Of a stretch of DNA of 64,000 nucleotides, positions 57,843 through 64,000 are shown in pieces. How positions within the stretch are numbered: position 1 is the stretch's first letter; the number at the start of each line of letters is the position of its first letter. The notes below the pieces were generated by a model, which saw only the letters and a program-made list of their open reading frames with translations, had not been told where the DNA came from and ran no database searches. A program made the translations under genes and the position numbers. Source of the DNA: Planococcus sp. APC 4015 (GTDB taxonomy: Bacteria > Actinomycetota > Actinomycetes > Actinomycetales > Microbacteriaceae); contig JASDDH010000015.1 of the NCBI GenBank assembly GCA_030407505.1, forward strand, positions 1 to 64,000. The letters run 5' to 3'.

Positions 57843-58505
57843 ATGGCTGAGTTCTCCGGACCCGAGACGCCTGCGCTGGACCCGACGGTCGTGCAGTGGT
57901 CGGCTGCCCCCGCCGACCGCGCGGGGCGTCCGCTGCTGGTGCTGCTGCACGGCTACGGCGCCGACGAGCACGATCTGTTCTCGCTCGCGCGTCTGCTGCC
58001 CGAACGATACGTCGTCGCCGCCGTGCGGGCACCGCTGTCTCCGCCGTGGCCGTCGCCCGGGTTCTCGTGGTACCCGATCGAGGGTCTCGACGACCGCGAC
58101 CCGCGGCGCGTGACCGAGGCGGCATCCCGTGTGAACGAATGGCTGGATGCCGCGTCCGACCTCGAACCCGTCGGACTGCTCGGCTTCTCGCAGGGCGCGG
58201 CCGTCGCCCTGCAGGCCCTGCGCCTGCAGCCCCAGCGGCACTCCTTCGTCGTCGCACTCAGCGGCTATGTCACTCCGGGCGACCTCCCGCGCGACGGCGA
58301 ACTCGCCGAGCTGCAACGGCCCGTCTTCTGGGGCCGGGGCACGCACGACGACGTCATCCCGGAGTACCTCGTGGACCACACGACGCAGTGGCTGCCGACG
58401 CACGCCGACCTCAGCGGGCGGGTCTACACCGGCCTCGGCCACAGCGTCTCCGAAGCGGAGATCACCGACATCCGGGTCTTCCTCGAGAAGCAGCTCGACG
58501 CATGA
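57843..58505 (+). CDS. Alpha/beta hydrolase (carboxylesterase/phospholipase family)
   Basis: A 220-residue single-domain hydrolase. The oxyanion-hole region is LLVLLHGYGADEHDL (about 31–45), the nucleophile Ser lies in GLLGFSQGAAVALQ (near 117), the acid in GTHDDVIP and the His in GLGHSVSE. Esterases of this group act on small carboxylic or phospholipid esters. The ATG has GAGGAT seven bases upstream. The stop overlaps the start of the truncated alanine racemase gene (ATGA), so the three genes 57.8–60.2 kb appear to form one transcript. Confidence 0.93.
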   Translation: MAEFSGPETPALDPTVVQWSAAPADRAGRPLLVLLHGYGADEHDLFSLARLLPERYVVAAVRAPLSPPWPSPGFSWYPIEGLDDRDPRRVTEAASRVNEWLDAASDLEPVGLLGFSQGAAVALQALRLQPQRHSFVVALSGYVTPGDLPRDGELAELQRPVFWGRGTHDDVIPEYLVDHTTQWLPTHADLSGRVYTGLGHSVSEAEITDIRVFLEKQLDA

Positions 58506-59164
58506 CGGCGCTCCGCGCGGACCTCGACCTCGCGGCGCTGACCGCCAACGCGACGGATGCCGGCGACGTCGCCGACCTGCGACGTGACGCCTGGGGTCAC
58601 GGCATCGACGCCGTCGCGCGGGCGCTGGCCCGCGCCGGCGTGCGTGCCGCCCGGGTCGACCCGGGCGATCGCGCCGCTGTCACCGCCGCGGGGCTCACCG
58701 CCATCGATGCCGAACCCACGATCGACGGTCGTCTGCTGTTCGGACTCCCCCACGCGCCCGTGATGCGCGTCTCGACGCGCGTGCTGGCCGTCAAGCGACT
58801 CCTCGCGGGTGAGGGGGTCTCGTACGGCTACACGCACCGCGCTCCGGTCGACACGCGCATCGCGCTCATCGGCGGCGGCTACGGTCAGGGCGTGGTCCGC
58901 TCGCTCGGCAACAGCATCCGCGTCGAGATCGGCGGGGCGCTGCATCCCGTCGTCGGTCGCGTCGCGATGGACGTGTGCGTCGTCGACGTCTCGGACGCCC
59001 CGGTCGCCGTCGGCGACGAGGTCGTCCACTTCGGCGGCGACGGTCCCGCGCGCGGCTCGCTCGCGACGTGGGAGGCGGCGTCGGGTCTCTCGGCCACCGA
59101 GCTCGTGTGCGCCGTCGGGCTGCGCGCGTCGGGGCTGCGCGCCCAGGGGGCGGATGCCGCATGA
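58502..59164 (+). CDS. Alanine racemase C-domain protein with most of the barrel missing
   Basis: A 220-residue protein. Residues about 85–215 are a good alanine racemase C-terminal domain: catalytic Tyr108 in VSYGYTH, then GGGYGQGVVRSL, VGRVAMDVCVVDVSD and VGDEVVHFGGDG. The N-terminal part keeps only the first strands of the barrel (RADLDLAALTAN, then RRDAWGHGIDAVARAL), in which the PLP lysine position (residue 27) is Arg, and then jumps to LFGLPH; about 130 barrel residues are absent. Alone it cannot form the usual PLP site. It overlaps the esterase gene before it and the lysine-bearing racemase gene after it by ATGA. Pairing with that neighbour is proposed. Confidence 0.88.
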   Translation: MTALRADLDLAALTANATDAGDVADLRRDAWGHGIDAVARALARAGVRAARVDPGDRAAVTAAGLTAIDAEPTIDGRLLFGLPHAPVMRVSTRVLAVKRLLAGEGVSYGYTHRAPVDTRIALIGGGYGQGVVRSLGNSIRVEIGGALHPVVGRVAMDVCVVDVSDAPVAVGDEVVHFGGDGPARGSLATWEAASGLSATELVCAVGLRASGLRAQGADAA

Positions 59165-60192
59165 CCGGCCTTCGTCTGCGCGTCGATCTGGATCGCGTCG
59201 CCGCCAACTTCGCGACGCTGCGGGCGCGGAGCGCGCCGGCAGACGTAATGGTCGTCGTCAAGGACGACGCGTACGGGCATGGGGTGGAGGCGATCGTCGG
59301 CGCGCTCGGCGAGGTGGCGTGGATCGGCTCGTTCGACGTCGCCACGGGCATCCGAGCCCGCCGGCTGGCCCCCGCAGCGCGTGTCTTCACGTGGGCCGTG
59401 GAAGAAGCCGCGGAGATCTCCGCCGCCATCGAAGCCGACCTCGATCTCGGGGTCGGCGACGCCGGGTATCTCGAAGAGGTCGCCGCGGTGTCGGGCGGAC
59501 GCGGCATCCGGGTGCATCTCAAGATCGACACCGGACTTCACCGCAACGGCGTGAGACCGGAGGACTGGGCGCCATTCGTCGCCCGCGCCGCCGAACTCGA
59601 GGCGGCGGGCGACATCGCGGTCACGGGCATCTGGAGCCACATCGCCGAGGCGTCGGACGACGACGACGATCGCGCGCGCGGCGAGTTCACCCGGGCCGTC
59701 GCGGCGGCCCGGGCTGCGGGGCTCTCCCCCGAGGTGCGACACCTGGCGGCGAGCGCGGCCGGCCACGCGCGACCCGAGTTCCGCCTCGATCTCGTGCGCT
59801 TCGGCGCGTTCGTCTACGGCGTGCGGTCGGCGGACGGTCACGACGTCGACGGCATCCGTCCCGCGGCGACGCTGCTCGCACCGGTCACGAGCGTCACCGC
59901 CGACACCGTCGAGATCGGCGCAGGCTCGCTCGACGGACTGCTGTCGTCGCTCGGCGGACGCGTGTCGGTCGGGACGCCGCACGGCGCGCGTGCGCTGATG
60001 TCCGTGGGCCTCGGCACCAGCACCGTCGACGGATGGCCCGGGGCGGCCGTCGGCGACGACGTCGCGATCTTCGGCCCCGGCGACTCGGGCGAGTCCAGCG
60101 CGACGACGCTCGCCGAGGCCGTCGGCACGGTGGGCGAGGAGATCCTCGTGCGGATCTCGCCGCTCGTCGCGCGGGAATACGTCGGGGGCTGA
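59161..60192 (+). CDS. Alanine racemase-like protein with intact barrel and degenerate C-domain
   Basis: A 343-residue protein overlapping the previous gene by ATGA. The barrel is intact: VDLDRVAANFATL, PLP Lys34 in VVVKDDAYGHG, the strand HLKIDTGLHRNGV, the RHLAASAAG segment that binds PLP phosphate, and LVRFGAFVYGV. The C-terminal domain is short and diverged: where the catalytic Tyr motif VSYG should be, it reads GGRVSVGTPHG, and the terminal TxxYE motif is TVGEE. Known alanine racemases are dimers whose active site joins the Lys of one subunit to the Tyr of the other, so it could need the neighbour's Tyr. Confidence 0.9.
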   Translation: MTGLRLRVDLDRVAANFATLRARSAPADVMVVVKDDAYGHGVEAIVGALGEVAWIGSFDVATGIRARRLAPAARVFTWAVEEAAEISAAIEADLDLGVGDAGYLEEVAAVSGGRGIRVHLKIDTGLHRNGVRPEDWAPFVARAAELEAAGDIAVTGIWSHIAEASDDDDDRARGEFTRAVAAARAAGLSPEVRHLAASAAGHARPEFRLDLVRFGAFVYGVRSADGHDVDGIRPAATLLAPVTSVTADTVEIGAGSLDGLLSSLGGRVSVGTPHGARALMSVGLGTSTVDGWPGAAVGDDVAIFGPGDSGESSATTLAEAVGTVGEEILVRISPLVAREYVGG

Positions 60193-60196
60193 TTCC

Positions 60197-60210
60197 GGGG
60201 GCTCGCCCCC
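60197..60210 (+). terminator. Short GC hairpin after the racemase gene
   Basis: GGGGGCTCGCCCCC, a compact stem about five bases after the stop. It is a weak terminator candidate. Confidence 0.35.
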
Positions 60211-60245
60211 CTGCGCGGGCGAGCGGTGCACGAGAGCATGGGTGC

Positions 60246-60428
60246 ATGAGCACACTCGTCAGACCTCGTCAGGGCCGCGTCATCGCGGGCGTCTGCGCCG
60301 CTGTGGCGCACCGCTTCGGCTGGAACGTCATGGCCGTCCGCATCCTCACGGTGATCGCCGTCCTGTTCGCGGGCCTGTCCCTGTGGATCTACCTGCTCCT
60401 GTGGCTGATCATCCCCAAGCAGAGCTGA
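60246..60428 (+). CDS. PspC domain protein
   Basis: A 60-residue protein that is a single PspC domain: LVRPRQGRVIAGVCAAVAHRFG, then WNVMAVRILTVIAVLFAG and a hydrophobic end YLLLWLIIPKQS. It is one membrane helix with a hairpin-like amphipathic part. PspC proteins sense membrane stress in enterobacteria; stand-alone actinobacterial forms have unknown roles. GAGCAT lies six bases before the ATG. It stands between two unrelated genes and probably has its own promoter. Confidence 0.92.
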   Translation: MSTLVRPRQGRVIAGVCAAVAHRFGWNVMAVRILTVIAVLFAGLSLWIYLLLWLIIPKQS

Positions 60429-60484
60429 CCCGCGCGAAACGCAACCCCCGCCCCGATGTCGGCGGCACGCGCGAAGATGGGGGA

Positions 60485-63400
60485 ATGGCCGACGTGCTCG
60501 AACGGTTCGGTCCTGCCACGCAGGACTGGTTCCGCGGTGCCTTCTCGGCGCCGACGACCGCGCAGGCCGGGGCGTGGGACGCCATCTCGGCGGGCAAGCA
60601 CGCGCTCGTGGTGGCCCCCACCGGATCGGGCAAGACGCTGTCGGCATTCCTGTGGGCGATCGACCGCGTGTTCCACGAGAAGGCCGCATCGGCGGGCTCG
60701 ACGGGCTCCGCCTCCGAGAGCGACGGCCCGCGGGCCCCGGGGCGCCGTCGCGCGGCTCCGCGACAGGGCCCGACCACGCGCATCCTCTACATCTCGCCCC
60801 TGAAGGCGCTGGGCGTCGACGTCGAGCGCAATCTGCGCTCGCCCCTCGTCGGCATCGCGCAATCGGCGCGGCGCCTGGGCATCGCCCTGCCCGACGTGAC
60901 GGTCGGGGTGCGCTCGGGTGACACCACGTCATCGGACCGCCGCAAGCTCGTCTCGGATCCGCCCGACATCCTGATCACGACCCCCGAATCCCTGTACCTG
61001 ATGCTCACGAGCCAGGCCCGCGAGACGTTGCGCGACGTGCACACCGTCATCGTCGACGAGGTGCACGCGGTCGCGGCCACGAAGCGCGGCGCGCACCTCG
61101 CCGTCAGCCTCGAGCGCCTCGACGACCTGCGACGGTCGCCGAAGCCCGACGGCTCCGCCCCGCCTCCCGACCTGGCCGCCGCGCAGCGCATCGGCCTGTC
61201 GGCCACGGTGCGGCCGATCGACGAGGTGGCGCGGTTCCTCGGGGGCTCGGCCCCCGTCGAGATCGTCGCCCCCAAGGCGACGAAGGCGTTCGACCTCACC
61301 GTCGTCGTCCCCGTCGAAGACATGCTCAACCCGCCGCCACCGCCCGGCACGGTCGACGACACCGCGAAGCCCGACGCGGAGGGCGGCGAAGACCACGACG
61401 AGGACTGGTTCGGCGACGGCGCCGCATCCGGGGTGGGCGCGACCGAGATGACGGGCAGCGTGTGGCCGCACGTCGAAGAGGCGATCGTGGACCGCATCCT
61501 CCTCCACCGGTCGACCATCGTCTTCGTGAACTCCCGGCGTCTGGGCGAGCGGCTGACGGGGCGCCTCAACGAGATCTACTCCGAGCGGATCGGGCTCGAC
61601 CTGCCCGATGATCCGACGGACTCGGCCGCGGGACGCGCGAAGATGCCGGCCGCCATGATGGCCCAGGCGGGCTCGAGCGCCGGCGCGGAGCCGGTGCTCG
61701 CGAAGGCGCACCACGGCTCGGTGTCGAAGGAGCAGCGGGCGCTGGTCGAAGAAGAGCTCAAGTCCGGTGTGCTGCGCTGCGTCGTGGCGACGTCGAGTCT
61801 CGAGCTCGGCATCGACATGGGGGCAGTCGATCTCGTGATCCAGGTCGAGGCGCCGCCGAGCGCGGCCTCGGGCCTGCAGCGCATCGGCCGCGCGGGGCAC
61901 CAGGTGGGCGAAGTCAGCCGTGCCGCCCTGTTCCCCAAGCACCGTGCCGACGTGCTGCACACGGCGATCGTGACGGAGCGGATGCTGGGCGGCAAGATCG
62001 AGGCCATCACGATCCCGCAGAATCCGCTCGACATCCTCGCCCAGCAGACGGTGGCGGCGTGCGCCCTCGACGCCCTCGACGTCGAGGGCTGGTTCGAGAC
62101 CCTCAAGCGATCGGCTCCGTTCCGCTCGCTCCCCCGTTCGGCCTACGAGGCGACGCTCGACCTGCTCGCAGGCCGCTTCCCGTCCGACGAGTTCGCCGAG
62201 CTGCGTCCACGACTGGTGTGGGATCGCGACCACGGGACGCTCACCGGTCGTCCGGGCTCGCAGCGCATCGCCGTCACGAGCGGTGGCACGATCCCCGATC
62301 GCGGGCTCTTCGGCGTCTTCATCGCGGGCGAGAGCCAGAACGCGCGCGTCGGCGAGCTCGACGAGGAGATGGTCTACGAGTCACGCGTGAACGACGTCTT
62401 CACGCTCGGCACCACCAGCTGGCGCATCGTCGAGATCACGCATGATCGGGTGAACGTCGTCCCCGCGTTCGGACAACCCGGAAAGCTGCCGTTCTGGCAC
62501 GGCGACGGCATCGGCCGACCCGCCGAGCTGGGCGAGGCGCTCGGCAGGTTCTCGCGCGAACTCTCGACGGCCGAGCCCGTCGCCGCCCAGACGCGCCTTC
62601 ACGACGCGGGCCTCGACGCCCTCGCCCAGGGCAACCTCATGTCGTACCTCGCCGAGCAGCGCGAGGCCACCGGCACCCTTCCCACCGACAAGAACCTCAC
62701 CGTCGAGCGCGGCCGCGACGAGGTCGGCGACTGGCGCATCATCCTGCATTCCCCGTACGGCATGAAGGTGCACGCACCGTGGGCGCTGGCCATCAACGCC
62801 CGCATCCGCGAGCGCCTCGGCGTCGAGGGATCCGCGGTCGCCAGCGACGACGGCATCATCGCCCGGGTGCCCGACGCCACGGCGGAGCCCCCCGGTGCCG
62901 AGCTCTTCGTCTTCGACCCCGACGAGCTCGAGCAGATCGTCACCGACGAGGTCGGCGGCTCGGCGCTGTTCGCGTCGCGGTTCCGCGAATGCGCGGCTCG
63001 TGCCCTCCTCCTGCCGCGTCGCAACCCCGGGCGACGCAGCCCCCTGTGGCAGCAGCGGCAGCGCTCGGCCCAACTGCTCGAGGTCGCCAAGCGGTACCCG
63101 ACGTTCCCGATCATCCTCGAGACGCTGCGCGAAGTCCTGCAGGACGTGTACGACCTCCCCGCGCTCCTGCGCATCACGCGCAGCATCGGCGATCGACGCA
63201 TCCGCCTCATCGAGACCGAGCCGTCGCAGCCGTCCCCGTTCGCCCGCGACCTGCTCTTCGGCTACGTCGGCGCGTTCATGTACGAGGGCGATTCGCCGCT
63301 CGCCGAGCGCCGCGCCGCGGCGCTCTCGGTCGATCCCGCCCTCCTGTCCGAACTGCTCGGCCGCATCGAGCTGCGCGAACTGCTCGATCCCGCCGTCATC

Positions 63401-64000
63401 GCGCAGTTCGAGCGCGAAGCCCAGCGGCTCGATCCCGATCGCCGCGCGCGCGGCGTCGAAGGCGTGGCCGACCTGCTGCGACTGCTCGGCCCGCTCGACG
63501 CCGCCGAGGTCGCCGACCGCCTGCAGCCCGTCGATGACCGACCGGCGACCGCAGCCGATGCGTCGGCGATGCTCGACGAGCTCGTGGTGTCGCGGCGCGC
63601 GATCGCCGTGACGATCGCCGGCACCGCGCGCATCGCCGGCATCGAGGACGCCGGCCGCCTGCGCGACGCCCTCGGCGTCGCGCTGCCCGTCGGCATCCCG
63701 AACGCCTTCACCGAGCCGGTCGCCGATCCGCTCGGCGATCTCGTCGCCCGCCACGCGCGCACGCACGGGCCGTTCACCTCCACGGCCGTGGCCGACCGTC
63801 TCGGCATCGGCATCGCCGTGGCCCGGCACACGCTTCAGCGGCTCGAATCGCAGGGTCGTCTGACCAGTGGCTTCTTCCTGCCGGAGGCCGCCCCCGGAAG
63901 CCCCGGCGCCGAAGACGGCGAGTGGTGCGACACCGAGGTGCTGAGGCGGCTGCGCCTGCGCTCCCTCGCGGCGATCCGCGGAAGCGTCGAACCCGTGCCG
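60485..64000 (+). CDS. lhr: Lhr-type ATP-dependent helicase, 3' part beyond the window
   Basis: The frame runs to the right edge, so 1,172 residues are visible. Helicase motifs are in order: Q-motif FSAPTTAQAGAW, Walker A APTGSGKT (near 45), TTPESLY, DEVH (near 192), LSATVRP, then RecA2 with IVFVNSRR, ATSSLELGIDMG and QRIGRAGHQ (near 466). The winged-helix and Lhr-core region follow, including GRPGSQRIAVTSGGTIPDRG and LHSPYGMKVHAPWALA. Lhr is an ATP-dependent 3'-to-5' translocase in DNA repair. Residues about 68–95 form a Ser/Gly/Arg-rich insertion. GAAGAT six bases before the ATG suggests a leaderless start. Confidence 0.95.
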   Translation, partial: MADVLERFGPATQDWFRGAFSAPTTAQAGAWDAISAGKHALVVAPTGSGKTLSAFLWAIDRVFHEKAASAGSTGSASESDGPRAPGRRRAAPRQGPTTRILYISPLKALGVDVERNLRSPLVGIAQSARRLGIALPDVTVGVRSGDTTSSDRRKLVSDPPDILITTPESLYLMLTSQARETLRDVHTVIVDEVHAVAATKRGAHLAVSLERLDDLRRSPKPDGSAPPPDLAAAQRIGLSATVRPIDEVARFLGGSAPVEIVAPKATKAFDLTVVVPVEDMLNPPPPPGTVDDTAKPDAEGGEDHDEDWFGDGAASGVGATEMTGSVWPHVEEAIVDRILLHRSTIVFVNSRRLGERLTGRLNEIYSERIGLDLPDDPTDSAAGRAKMPAAMMAQAGSSAGAEPVLAKAHHGSVSKEQRALVEEELKSGVLRCVVATSSLELGIDMGAVDLVIQVEAPPSAASGLQRIGRAGHQVGEVSRAALFPKHRADVLHTAIVTERMLGGKIEAITIPQNPLDILAQQTVAACALDALDVEGWFETLKRSAPFRSLPRSAYEATLDLLAGRFPSDEFAELRPRLVWDRDHGTLTGRPGSQRIAVTSGGTIPDRGLFGVFIAGESQNARVGELDEEMVYESRVNDVFTLGTTSWRIVEITHDRVNVVPAFGQPGKLPFWHGDGIGRPAELGEALGRFSRELSTAEPVAAQTRLHDAGLDALAQGNLMSYLAEQREATGTLPTDKNLTVERGRDEVGDWRIILHSPYGMKVHAPWALAINARIRERLGVEGSAVASDDGIIARVPDATAEPPGAELFVFDPDELEQIVTDEVGGSALFASRFRECAARALLLPRRNPGRRSPLWQQRQRSAQLLEVAKRYPTFPIILETLREVLQDVYDLPALLRITRSIGDRRIRLIETEPSQPSPFARDLLFGYVGAFMYEGDSPLAERRAAALSVDPALLSELLGRIELRELLDPAVIAQFEREAQRLDPDRRARGVEGVADLLRLLGPLDAAEVADRLQPVDDRPATAADASAMLDELVVSRRAIAVTIAGTARIAGIEDAGRLRDALGVALPVGIPNAFTEPVADPLGDLVARHARTHGPFTSTAVADRLGIGIAVARHTLQRLESQGRLTSGFFLPEAAPGSPGAEDGEWCDTEVLRRLRLRSLAAIRGSVEPVP

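Noticed and set aside
60681..60775. Insertion element within the helicase gene
   Set aside because: The Ser/Gly/Arg-rich stretch resembles the dispersed repeat only weakly and could be an ordinary variable loop.

Overview
The window is high-GC DNA (roughly 70% by eye) from an actinobacterium. The rpoB–rpoC pair, the GTG/TTG starts, the many leaderless-looking promoters and the dispersed palindromes fit Microbacteriaceae, most likely Microbacterium or a close relative. That placement is inference from protein style and repeat types. I see no rRNA, tRNA, CRISPR array, prophage or insertion sequence. Coding density is very high and no gene-free stretch exceeds 300 bases.

Layout. (1) 1–12.6 kb, minus strand: one operon of a Ser/Thr kinase, a 1,980-residue surface protein, a MoxR ATPase, a DUF58 protein, a transglutaminase-like membrane protein that has lost its catalytic Cys and His, and a membrane protein running off the left edge. 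(2) 12.7–15.6 kb: four small proteins of unknown function, three of them membrane proteins. (3) 15.7–23.4 kb: rpoC and rpoB behind a near-consensus promoter, with a strong terminator hairpin. (4) 23.4–25.8 kb: 5-oxoprolinase genes, pxpA and a pxpB–pxpC fusion. (5) 26.0–34.3 kb: a peptide ABC importer split between a plus-strand double ATPase and a minus-strand binding protein with two permeases, flanking a secreted repeat protein and a divergent VOC/MarR pair with two clear operators. (6) 34.5–42 kb: housekeeping genes, then an FtsX-type ABC exporter beside a two-component system. (7) 42–52.4 kb: a reductive pyrimidine (or hydantoin) catabolic cluster with its own promoter: ureidopropionase, dihydropyrimidinase, a luciferase-like oxidoreductase, a four-gene NMT1-type ABC importer, a class III aminotransferase and a CoA-acylating semialdehyde dehydrogenase. 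(8) 52.4–64 kb: lipid kinase, Lrp regulator, a DUF6421-like protein, a wrecked SDR gene, threonine aldolase, a Nudix-like protein, an esterase, two complementary half-degenerate alanine racemases, a PspC protein and an Lhr-type helicase cut by the right edge.

The most unusual items are the two alanine racemase genes, each lacking the active-site part the other keeps; the kinase/MoxR/pseudo-transglutaminase envelope module; a 69-bp palindromic element translated in frame inside two unrelated proteins, once exactly at the PxpB–PxpC fusion junction; an SDR gene whose N-terminal part is replaced by another palindrome; and a pyrimidine operon in which the reductase step might be done by a luciferase-like enzyme. 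Many non-operonic genes also share a -10-like hexamer 6–8 bases before the start codon, which suggests leaderless mRNAs.
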